Origin: Hyphomicrobiales bacterium
Lineage (GTDB): Bacteria; Pseudomonadota; Alphaproteobacteria; Rhizobiales; Rhizobiaceae
Assembly: GCA_012842935.1 (NCBI GenBank)
Contig: DUSC01000271.1
Coordinates: forward strand, 1 to 45,220
Reading direction: 5' to 3'
Length of the DNA stretch: 45,220 nt
Positions 17,435 to 25,094 of this stretch are shown piece by piece. The position numbers and the translations under genes were made by a program. The notes under the pieces are model-generated. The model did no database searches. It was given only the letters and a program-made list of their open reading frames with translations, and was not told the DNA's origin. The stretch's first letter is position 1, and each line of letters begins with the position of its first letter.

Positions 17435-18096
17435 CTGCGCTCACCCCGGAAATGGTCCAGCGCCTCGATATCGACGGAATCGAAACGCTCGCGGATACGG
17501 AAGAGGAATACGCCGATGACGATCATGGCGATGAGGACGGAGAAGGCGACGCTGATCTCGACGACGAAGGGCATGCCCTGCGCCCCGGTTGCGGCCAGGA
17601 TCAGCCCGTTTTCCAGCGACATGAAGCCGACCACCTGGCTGACTGCGTTGCGCCGCGTCACCATCATCAGCATGCCCAGCAGGATCACGGAAAGCGCGAA
17701 GGCCAGATCCTCGCGTGCAAGGGCGTTCTCGGCCGCCGCGGTCAGTTGCAGCATCAGCAGGATGGAGAGCGCCACGAGTCCCATGCCCGCGAGCATCGTC
17801 GGCACGACGCCGACGACGGTTTCCACGTCGCGGTGAATTCCCAGGCGCCGGACCATCCGGTGTAACGCCCAGGGCACGATCACCGCCTTGAAGACCAGAG
17901 CTATGGCCGCCGAGGCGTAGAGATGGTGGGCGCCCTGTATGTAGGCCTGCCAGGCGACCGCCATGGCCAGAAGTAGCGCCTGCAGCGCGAAAACGTTGAG
18001 AAGCGCGAAGATCCGGTCCTGGTAGATCAGCATGAAACTGACCAGGACAAGGCTGCCGGCCAGAAGATGGGCGATATCGAAGGCGTAGTCGTGCAT
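17431..18096 (-). CDS. Ehr complex membrane subunit, HyfE-like
   Basis: Membrane protein of 221 residues with about six helices, the usual HyfE length. Its C-terminal half resembles NuoK: SQVVGFMSLENGLILAATG carries a buried Glu, and EISVAFSVLIAMIVIGVF a second acidic residue of the proton path. It starts one base after the hyfC-like stop and its end overlaps the next gene by ATGA. Confidence 0.9.
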   Translation of the reverse strand: MHDYAFDIAHLLAGSLVLVSFMLIYQDRIFALLNVFALQALLLAMAVAWQAYIQGAHHLYASAAIALVFKAVIVPWALHRMVRRLGIHRDVETVVGVVPTMLAGMGLVALSILLMLQLTAAAENALAREDLAFALSVILLGMLMMVTRRNAVSQVVGFMSLENGLILAATGAQGMPFVVEISVAFSVLIAMIVIGVFLFRIRERFDSVDIEALDHFRGERR

Positions 18097-18097
18097 C

Positions 18098-19054
18098 CTA
18101 CAGGCTCCGCGACACGAACAGCAGCAGCGTACCCAACAGCCCCAGCATCAGGGCCGCGCCAAGCAGGTCGGGCACACGGAAGACGCGCATCTTGGCGATC
18201 GAAGTTTCGAAGACCGCGAGGAGGATGCCTCCCGCCGCAAGCTTGCCGAGGAAGAACGCAAAACCGGCCAGCAGTTCGCTCGGACCGGAATCGTTGGGAG
18301 CGATCCCCCAAGGCGCGAAGATGCAACCGATCAGGGCAACGTAGAGAAGCAGCTTGAGCATGGCCGCCAGTTCGATCATTGCCAGGTGCCGGCCCGAATA
18401 CTCGAGCACCATCGCCTCGTGGACCATCGTCAGTTCGAGGTGGGTCGACGGGTTGTCGACCGGGATGCGCGCATTCTCCGCGATGGCGACGATGATCAGC
18501 GCAATCAGCGCCATGCCGAGCGATACGCGGATGCCGACTTCGCCCGACGCCATGAATTCGACCACATAGCTCAGCTGCGTCGTTCCGGCGACCAGCGCCA
18601 CCGAGAACATGGTCAGGAGCATCGCCGGTTCGGCGATGGCGCCGATCATCATCTCGCGGGAGGATCCGATGCCGCCGAAAGAGGTGCCGATGTCCATTCC
18701 GGCCAGCGCCAGGAAGAAACGCACGCTGCCCAGGAGGGCGACGATGGCGATCAGGTCGGCCGTCCAGCTGAACTGCAGGCCGATGGCGAAGGTCGGAACC
18801 AGCGCGGCTGCAACCCAGGTCGCGGCGAAAATCATGTAGGGGGAGACGCGGAACAGCCATGAGGCGTTTTCGGCAAGCACGACCTCCTTCCTGAGCAGCC
18901 GCACGAGGTCGCGATAGGGTTGCACGATCGGCGCGCCGCGACGGCGCGTCAGCCGCGCCTTGACCTTCCTCACAAGCCCGGTGAGCCCCGGCGCCAGCGC
19001 CAGGACGACCATCATCTGCACGCCCTGCAGCATCAGGTTCCAGATCAGTTCCAT
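18098..19054 (-). CDS. Ehr complex membrane subunit, HyfC-like (NuoH family)
   Basis: NuoH-type membrane arm subunit of 318 residues, eight or so helices. The amphipathic loop typical of the quinone-cavity subunit is present (ARLTRRRGAPIVQPYRDLVRLLRKE), as is the conserved acidic segment ENARIPVDNPSTHLELTMVHEAM. HyfC/HycD connect the hydrophilic and membrane arms. The start MELIWNLMLQG overlaps the end of the hyfB-like gene by ten bases. A longer frame extends upstream but is antisense-type noise across hyfB. Confidence 0.92.
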   Translation of the reverse strand: MELIWNLMLQGVQMMVVLALAPGLTGLVRKVKARLTRRRGAPIVQPYRDLVRLLRKEVVLAENASWLFRVSPYMIFAATWVAAALVPTFAIGLQFSWTADLIAIVALLGSVRFFLALAGMDIGTSFGGIGSSREMMIGAIAEPAMLLTMFSVALVAGTTQLSYVVEFMASGEVGIRVSLGMALIALIIVAIAENARIPVDNPSTHLELTMVHEAMVLEYSGRHLAMIELAAMLKLLLYVALIGCIFAPWGIAPNDSGPSELLAGFAFFLGKLAAGGILLAVFETSIAKMRVFRVPDLLGAALMLGLLGTLLLFVSRSL

Positions 19055-21051
19055 AGCGCCAACCCGACAAGCAGCAGGATCAGAGACGCAAAGACCAGGC
19101 CGAGATACCTCCGGATGGTCAGGAACTGCAGCCCGTTGAGCCTTGTCGTCGCACCGATCACGGCGGCGGCGACCGGCAGATAAAGGCGGGACCACGCGAG
19201 GTCCTCGACCCCGGCCGAATGGCGTGCCGGCCCCATGTCGCCGGGACGAGGCATGAGGACCGTCTCGTGCGCGGCGAGCACCGACGCCATGACCCTCCTG
19301 ATCGGCTGGGCGACGCTGCCTCCGCCGTATTGGGTGATCGGATCGGCGTTCGGGAAGCCGCAGTCCCAGGCGGGACCGCGGCGCAGCCGTTGCGAGGCGA
19401 GGCGATGCACCAGCCATGCCACCGCGCTCCCCGTCACGGCCACGAACACCATGACGAGGAAGCCGGAATAGCTGCTGCGCACGTCCGCCACCGGCACGAG
19501 TGTCAGCCAGGCGTTGCCGCCCTGCGGAGCAATCCGCGCTCCGACCACGAGATCGGCCGCCGGCGCCAGGAGGTCGACCAGGTACCCGGGCAGGATGCCT
19601 GCCAGGACGCAGAGCAATGCCATTCCCGCCATGGCGCCGAGCGACCAGCGATCGGTCTCGGTGGCTGCGGCCACGTCGCCGCTGCGCGCCCTTCCAAGGA
19701 ACGCGACGCCGTAGAACCTGACGAAACAGGCCGCAGCCAGTGCCGCCGCCAATGCCAGCAGGCCGCCCGCGGCAGGCACCATGAACTGCAAGGCCGGTTG
19801 CGGCAGCCGCGGACTTTGCAGAACGGTCTGGAACAGGAGCCACTCCGAAACGAAGCCGTTGAGGGGCGGCAGCGCCGAGATCGCCGTCACGCCGACGAGC
19901 GCGAGAAAGGACGTCGCCGGCATTCGGTGGATCAAGCCGCCGAGACCATCGAGGTCCTTTCGTCCCGTCGCGTTCAGCACGGCGCCCATGACCATGAACA
20001 GCAGGCTCTTGAACATCATGTGGTTCACCGCATGCAGAAGTGCCGCGGTCATGGCCAGAGCGGCCATGGCTTGCATGCCGTTTGCCCTGAAGGCGAGCGC
20101 CAGACCGAGGGCCGTGAAGATCACGCCGATGTTCTCGATCGTCGAAAAGGCGAGGATGCGCTTGCCGTCACCGTCCATGATGGCGAAGAGTATCCCCATC
20201 ACCGCGGTGCCGACGCCGATCACGATGATGATCGGGCTCATCCACCAGTCGACAGGCCCGACGAGGTCGAAGCAGACCCGGATGAAGCCGTAAACCGCGA
20301 CCTTGGTCATCACGCCGCTCATCAGCGCCGAGACATGACTCGGCGCGGCGGGGTGCGCGACCGGCAACCAGACATGGAGAGGGACAAGACCGGCCTTCGA
20401 CCCGGCCCCGATTACCATAAGCCCCAAAACCAGCGCCGCGATGCCGGGAGTGCGTTCGACCGCGCGGATCGCCGCAAACTCGTAGCCGCCCTGTGCCCCG
20501 GCCATCAGCCCGAAGGCAAGCAGCAGCACCATGGTGCCGAACGCGGCCATGACGAGGTAGAGATAGCCCGCCGACCGGCTTCCTTCGTCCCGGTGGTGCG
20601 CCAGCACCAGCGCCCAGGACAGCAGCGACATGATTTCCCACGACAGAAGGAAGGTGAAGGCGTCTGCGGCCAGTATGACCAGCGTCATCGCGCCGAGGAA
20701 GCCCGGAAAGAACGGCAACACCCGCTGCGGCTCGTGTTCGTGACGTCCGTAACCGGCGGCATAGAAGCTTGCGGCCGCACCGCCGGTGCCGAGCAACGCG
20801 AGGAAGACGGACGACAGGGCATCCTGCGCGAGGTGCGCTCCCATCCAGGGCAACCCGATCGGCACCGTCAGCGACGTCGTCCCGGCGCGCGTCGCCAGTG
20901 CGGCGATTCCGGCCAACGCCTGGACGACACACGCCGCCCCGCTCAACATGTAGATGACCGCCGGCGCCCATCTGCGCCGCGCAGTCGCGACCGCGCCAAG
21001 CGACAGCGCCAGAAGGACGGCAGCCGTGGTCGCGGCCGCGGCGACGCCCAT
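19045..21051 (-). CDS. Ehr complex membrane subunit, HyfB-like (NuoL family)
   Basis: Large proton-conducting antiporter-like subunit, 668 residues, close to E. coli HyfB (672). It has the Glu helix LSWEIMSLLSWALVLAHH and the motif KAGLVPLHVWLPVAHPAAPSHVSALMSG. The C-terminal part includes long helices and the HyfB-type segment AWDCGFPNADPITQYGGGS. I chose the ATG at 21049-21051, two bases after the regulator stop; the reading frame is open further upstream but would cover the regulator. It is the first structural gene of the complex. Confidence 0.92.
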   Translation of the reverse strand: MGVAAAATTAAVLLALSLGAVATARRRWAPAVIYMLSGAACVVQALAGIAALATRAGTTSLTVPIGLPWMGAHLAQDALSSVFLALLGTGGAAASFYAAGYGRHEHEPQRVLPFFPGFLGAMTLVILAADAFTFLLSWEIMSLLSWALVLAHHRDEGSRSAGYLYLVMAAFGTMVLLLAFGLMAGAQGGYEFAAIRAVERTPGIAALVLGLMVIGAGSKAGLVPLHVWLPVAHPAAPSHVSALMSGVMTKVAVYGFIRVCFDLVGPVDWWMSPIIIVIGVGTAVMGILFAIMDGDGKRILAFSTIENIGVIFTALGLALAFRANGMQAMAALAMTAALLHAVNHMMFKSLLFMVMGAVLNATGRKDLDGLGGLIHRMPATSFLALVGVTAISALPPLNGFVSEWLLFQTVLQSPRLPQPALQFMVPAAGGLLALAAALAAACFVRFYGVAFLGRARSGDVAAATETDRWSLGAMAGMALLCVLAGILPGYLVDLLAPAADLVVGARIAPQGGNAWLTLVPVADVRSSYSGFLVMVFVAVTGSAVAWLVHRLASQRLRRGPAWDCGFPNADPITQYGGGSVAQPIRRVMASVLAAHETVLMPRPGDMGPARHSAGVEDLAWSRLYLPVAAAVIGATTRLNGLQFLTIRRYLGLVFASLILLLVGLALWN

Positions 21052-21053
21052 GA

Positions 21054-21350
21054 CTAGCGACCCTCTTCCCTGTCGACGCCTTCGGCGGCTTCGGACGGCC
21101 GCGCCGACCGCTTCAGCCGTACGCCGCGGCCTCCGCCGCTGCTCACGGCACCGTCGGCGATCAGTTCGACGCCGGCGCGTTCGATCGCTTCCACGACGCG
21201 CGTCAGGCTTTCGACCACCCCTCGCACGGTCCCTTCGCTCGCCTCCATCCTCTGGATGGTCGGCACCGACAGTCCGGCGATCGCCGCGAGTTCCTTCTGG
21301 TCGAGGCCGAGCAGCGCCCGCGCAGCCCGCATTTGTGATCCCGTGATCAT
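21054..21350 (-). CDS. XRE-family helix-turn-helix regulator heading the Ehr operon
   Basis: Small DNA-binding protein of 98 residues. The helix-turn-helix covers about residues 4-35 (RAARALLGLDQKELAAIAGLS, then VPTIQRME). The C-terminal half (VVEAIERAGVELI and a Gly/Arg tail) has the common beta-strand pattern of single-domain XRE proteins in rhizobia. It is separated from the hyfB-like gene by two bases, so it is co-transcribed. The start is the ATG of MITGSQMRAAR; a TTG at 21374 in the same frame is less likely. It may regulate its own operon. Confidence 0.82.
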   Translation of the reverse strand: MITGSQMRAARALLGLDQKELAAIAGLSVPTIQRMEASEGTVRGVVESLTRVVEAIERAGVELIADGAVSSGGGRGVRLKRSARPSEAAEGVDREEGR

Positions 21351-21686
21351 GCCAAATTCGATCCTGACCCGCAATTCTGATCAATAATATATCTTTCTGA
21401 CGATTTCTAGAGGCAGTATTCCAGCTTTTTACATGTCTTTGGTGCAACCCGGTCGAGGCGGCGCACACCGCAGCAGCGGCAATACGATGCCGTTTGACCA
21501 TGGGAGGCGTTCCGCATGGCAGCGCCGCAACGATTGGGCGCAAGATGGACGGACGAGCGCGAAGCGTCGGTCTTCGGAATGCCGAATGTTATTTTTATCA
21601 CATTTATATTGACGAATGTGATATTTGTCACATAGGTTGTTCCAGGTCCTGACGGACCCTCACGAACAGTTCCGGAGGAGGACGAA
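21351..21686. other. Divergent intergenic region between Ehr operon and peptide importer
   Basis: This 336-base stretch has no gene that I can support. The side facing the XRE gene has an AT-rich patch near 21382-21400 (AATAATATAT), a possible promoter for the minus-strand operon. The side facing the importer holds the palindromes at 21598-21633. Confidence 0.6.
21598..21633 (+). promoter_or_regulatory. Operator-like palindromes within the peptide importer promoter
   Basis: ATGTGATATTTGTCACAT at 21616-21633 is a perfect inverted repeat, TGTGA-N6-TCACA, identical to the core consensus of CRP sites. A third half-site, TCACATT (21598-21604), is the inverse of AATGTGA (21615-21621). A -35-like TTGACG lies at 21609-21614 and a weak -10 near 21631-21637, so the palindrome sits in the promoter spacer. 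This placing favours a repressor, perhaps the RpiR protein of the same operon, although a CRP-type protein could also bind. Confidence 0.55.
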
Positions 21687-23234
21687 ATGAATTTCTGGAC
21701 AACATCCCGCGCGCGGCTATCCAGCGCTGCCCTGCGCGGTACGGCGCTGCTGGCGATCGGGCTAGGATCGGCCCTGCCGGCATTCGCCGCCGACGTCATC
21801 CGCATCGTTTCGCCGTATCAGACCACCACGCTCGACCCGATGCGTTCGGCCGCCGCCGGCAATATCGAGACCTACGGCCAGCTCTATTCTCGTCTCCTGC
21901 GCCGCGATTCCGAGACGGGGGCGCTGGAGCCGGCGCTGGCCGAACGCTGGGACATCTCGGCCGACGGCCTGACTTATACCTTCCATCTGCGCGACGCGCA
22001 GTTCTCCGACGGCTCGCCGATTACCGCAGACGACGTAGCCTTCAGCCTAGAGCGGATCCGCAGCGACAAGAGGTCGGCCTATCCGGCGCCTCTGGGCGCA
22101 GTGGAGTCGATCGCCGCGGCCGACGCCAAGACCGTCGTTGTCAAACTGAAATCGGCCTTCGCGCCCTTCCTCGGCAATCTGGAAATCTGGAACATGGGCG
22201 TCGTATCGAAGGCCCACGTCGAAAAGCAGGGCGAGGAAAGCGCCTTCTCGACGGCGCCCGTGACGTCTGGTCCCTATGCGGTCAAGGAATGGAAGCCGAA
22301 CGAAAAGCTCGTGCTCGAACCCAACCCCCACTACTGGCGCCAGGGCTACCCGCGGTCGGATGCGAGCGTCGAACTGATCGAGATCGCATCGCCGGAAACG
22401 CGCGTCGCCATGCTCAAGGCGGGCGAGGTCGACGTCATGCGGTCGGTGCCGTGGTCGCAGATCGACGACCTGAAGACCGTCGCCAACATCGACATGCGGC
22501 TCGAGGCGTCCACCACCATCTACATGACGCTCCTCAATCACGCCAGAGAGCCCTTCTCCAACATGAAGGCTCGCCAGGCCGCCGCTTACGCCATCGACAA
22601 CAAGGCGCTGGCCAAGGCGATCACGCGCGGCTATGCGGAACCGGCCAACACGACCCTTCCGGGCAGCATCGACTTCCACGACGACGAATATCCCGGCATC
22701 CCCTACGATCCCGCCAGGGCAAAGGAACTTCTGGCGGAATCCGGCATGGCCGGCCGCGAGGTGAAAATCCTCGCGACCGCCGGCGCGACCGAGCAGCAGA
22801 TGGCGCTGCTGCTCCAGGCGCAGTGGCAGGCGATCGGGCTGAAGCCGGTCATCGTCAACGTCGACGGCGGTGCCTGGTGGGATTCCACCGGCAAAGGCGA
22901 TTACGACGCGGCGGCGAACTGGTGGTACAACGAAACCCCCGACCCGGACCTGGCGGTGCGCTGGGCGGTCTGCGGCTCGTGCGGCTCGAACTCCTACAAC
23001 ACTTTTTACGAGAATCCGAAGGTCGACGAACTAGTCGAGCAGGGAACTGTCGAAACCGATCCTGCAAAGCGCGCGGAGATCTACAAGGAGATCCAGAGGA
23101 TCACGACAGAGGAAGTCGCGCAAATTCCGCTCTATTATGCTCCGAACGCGGTGGCCTATTCGAGGCGTCTCGCCGGCATCAGACTCACCCCGTCGCTCCA
23201 GTGGACACTGGAAGACACGTCGATCGTGAAATGA
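21687..23234 (+). CDS. Peptide/nickel-type ABC transporter substrate-binding protein (family 5)
   Basis: Periplasmic solute receptor of 515 residues (SBP_bac_5, DppA/OppA type). A Sec signal peptide covers residues 1-32, with cleavage after LPAFA. The mature part starts DVIRIVSPYQTTTLDPMRSA, the typical opening of the family, and contains LAERWDISADGLTYTFHLRDA and SGPYAVKEW. A strong ribosome site (GGAGGAGG) precedes the ATG. It is the first gene of a six-gene operon. The ligand is probably a short peptide or similar amide; the sequence does not say which. Confidence 0.92.
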   Translation: MNFWTTSRARLSSAALRGTALLAIGLGSALPAFAADVIRIVSPYQTTTLDPMRSAAAGNIETYGQLYSRLLRRDSETGALEPALAERWDISADGLTYTFHLRDAQFSDGSPITADDVAFSLERIRSDKRSAYPAPLGAVESIAAADAKTVVVKLKSAFAPFLGNLEIWNMGVVSKAHVEKQGEESAFSTAPVTSGPYAVKEWKPNEKLVLEPNPHYWRQGYPRSDASVELIEIASPETRVAMLKAGEVDVMRSVPWSQIDDLKTVANIDMRLEASTTIYMTLLNHAREPFSNMKARQAAAYAIDNKALAKAITRGYAEPANTTLPGSIDFHDDEYPGIPYDPARAKELLAESGMAGREVKILATAGATEQQMALLLQAQWQAIGLKPVIVNVDGGAWWDSTGKGDYDAAANWWYNETPDPDLAVRWAVCGSCGSNSYNTFYENPKVDELVEQGTVETDPAKRAEIYKEIQRITTEEVAQIPLYYAPNAVAYSRRLAGIRLTPSLQWTLEDTSIVK

Positions 23235-23295
23235 GACCGGAGGGGCGACGCGCCTTCACCTGGCGCGTCGCCTCTGCCCTGATCGGAGAACCAGC

Positions 23296-24234
23296 TTGGC
23301 CCAACTGCGACTCATAGCGCGGCGCCTGATTCAGCTTGCCGGCGTGATGCTCGGAATCAGCATCGTGACCTTCCTGCTGCTGCATATGGCGCCCGGCGAT
23401 CCCGCGCGCCTCCTCGCCGGAGAACGCGCGAGTGCCGAAACAATCGCGGCGATCCGCATGCAGTACGGGCTCGATCTGCCGCTGTGGCAGCAGTTCATCA
23501 CCTATGTCGCGAATCTGCTCGCCGGCGATATCGGCCAGTCGCTGCGCTTTCAACGGCCGGTCAGCGAGCTCATTCAGCAGTTCATGTGGCCGACACTGTT
23601 TCTGACCGTCTATGTTGTTTGCCTGGCCGTGCCTCCGGCGGTCGCACTTTCGATCCTGAGCGCCCGCAATCCCGGCGGAACCGCCGACCAGATCGTCCGT
23701 CTCGTCGGTATCGCCGGCCTCACCATCCCGGTCTTCTGGCTCGGCATCATGATGTCGCGCTTCTTCGGCGTCAGCCTCGGCTGGTTCCCGGTGTCGGGCT
23801 ATGGTGTGGGCCTCGCCGGCCACCTTCATCACCTCTTCCTGCCCGCCCTGTCGACGGCCGTCTGGCTGGTGCCGGTCCTGACGCAGAGCCTGCGGGCGGC
23901 GCTGATCGAGAAAGCCATGGCCGACTTCGTCACCGCCGCCCGCGCGCAGGGAGCGAGCGAGCGGGAAATATTCTGGCGGACAATTCTGCCCAATTCGGTG
24001 CTTCCCACGCTCAACCTGCTCGGCGTCATGGTCGCGTTCCTGATCGGCGGCGCCGTGATCGTGGAGACGGTTTATGCCGTTCCCGGCCTGGGAACCCTGA
24101 TGATCGGCGCGCTGCTGGGGCGCGACTACTATGTCGTGCAGGGTCTCACGCTGGTCTTTGCGATGTCGACCGTTCTGGTCACGCTCGCCGTCGACCTGCT
24201 TGCTGCCTTCATCGATCCCCGCGTCCGGGCATGA
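23296..24234 (+). CDS. Peptide ABC transporter permease, DppB-like
   Basis: Inner-membrane permease, 312 residues, six helices. It has the DppB opening RRLIQLAGVMLGISIVTFLLLHMAPGDPA and the binding-protein-dependent transport loop TAARAQGASEREIFWRTILPN (EAA-type motif that meets the ATPase). The start is a TTG at 23296 preceded by GGAG; no ATG stands at a suitable place. It lies 61 bases after the binding protein. Confidence 0.92.
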   Translation: MAQLRLIARRLIQLAGVMLGISIVTFLLLHMAPGDPARLLAGERASAETIAAIRMQYGLDLPLWQQFITYVANLLAGDIGQSLRFQRPVSELIQQFMWPTLFLTVYVVCLAVPPAVALSILSARNPGGTADQIVRLVGIAGLTIPVFWLGIMMSRFFGVSLGWFPVSGYGVGLAGHLHHLFLPALSTAVWLVPVLTQSLRAALIEKAMADFVTAARAQGASEREIFWRTILPNSVLPTLNLLGVMVAFLIGGAVIVETVYAVPGLGTLMIGALLGRDYYVVQGLTLVFAMSTVLVTLAVDLLAAFIDPRVRA

Positions 24235-25094
24235 GACCACCCATGACCGACGCACCCACAACGCTCGAAAGCCCGCCGCCCGCAAGACGCACGACGGTCT
24301 CGATGATGGTCGCGACCGCCATCCTCGGCGGATGGCTGTGCATTGCGCTGGCCGCCCCGCTGATCGCGCCCTACGATCCGGACGCGGTCGACATCATGAA
24401 CATGCTGTCGCCGCCGGGTGCGGCGCATTGGTTCGGCACCGACCAGGTCGGCCGCGACGTCTTCTCCCGCGTCCTCTACGCGAGTCGGGTCGACCTGTTC
24501 CTGTGCGTGGTCGGCGTCTTGCCGCCGCTGCTGATCGGAACGACCGTCGGCTTGCTCAGCGGCTATTTCGGCGGCGTGGTCGACAACCTGTTCATGCGTA
24601 TCTACGATCTGACCGTCGCCTTTCCCTTCTTCGTCCTCGTGCTGGCGATCGTGGGCGTGCTCGGCCCCGGCCTGCTCAATTTCGTCCTCGCGCTCACGCT
24701 CGTCGGCTGGGTGAGTTATGCCCGGCTGGTGCGGGCCGAAGTCTTGACGATCCGCGAAAGCGAATATGTCCAGGCGGCCCAGTGCCTTGGCTATCGGCCG
24801 GCCGCGATCGTGACCCGCCACGTCCTGCCCAACGCCATCGGTCCCATCATCGCCTATGCCGTCAACGACGCCGTCCTGGTGATGCTGGCCGGCGCGAGTT
24901 TCGGCTTCCTCGGCATGGGCGCGCAGCCGCCTGTCGCCGAATGGGGCGTCATGATCGCCGACGGACAGGCCTTCGTGCAGCAGGCTTGGTGGATCTGCCT
25001 GTTTCCAGGCCTGGCAGCGATCTCGCTCGGCCTCGGATTCGCCTTCCTGGGCGACGGTCTCGGACAGATACAACGCAGGCAGGCCGCGGCATGA
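24231..25094 (+). CDS. Peptide ABC transporter permease, DppC-like
   Basis: Second inner-membrane permease, 287 residues from the ATG at 24231, which overlaps the dppB-like stop (ATGA). An ATG at 24243 would give 283 residues and is also possible. Family marks include APYDPDAVDIMNMLSPPGAAHWFGTDQVGRD near the N-terminus and the EAA-type loop VQAAQCLGYRPAAIVTRHVLPN. It forms the heterodimeric channel with the DppB-like protein. Confidence 0.92.
   Translation: MRPPMTDAPTTLESPPPARRTTVSMMVATAILGGWLCIALAAPLIAPYDPDAVDIMNMLSPPGAAHWFGTDQVGRDVFSRVLYASRVDLFLCVVGVLPPLLIGTTVGLLSGYFGGVVDNLFMRIYDLTVAFPFFVLVLAIVGVLGPGLLNFVLALTLVGWVSYARLVRAEVLTIRESEYVQAAQCLGYRPAAIVTRHVLPNAIGPIIAYAVNDAVLVMLAGASFGFLGMGAQPPVAEWGVMIADGQAFVQQAWWICLFPGLAAISLGLGFAFLGDGLGQIQRRQAAA

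Noticed and set aside
13926-21051. Calling the hyf-like operon hydrogenase 4
   Set aside because: The metal-binding cysteines of the large subunit are replaced by Ser-207 and Ser-210, and no maturation genes or ferredoxin subunits are present. Gene symbols hyfB-I were therefore not assigned.
19219-21057. 612-residue plus-strand frame opposite the hyfB-like gene
   Set aside because: His/Arg-rich shadow of a membrane protein gene without its own start signal.
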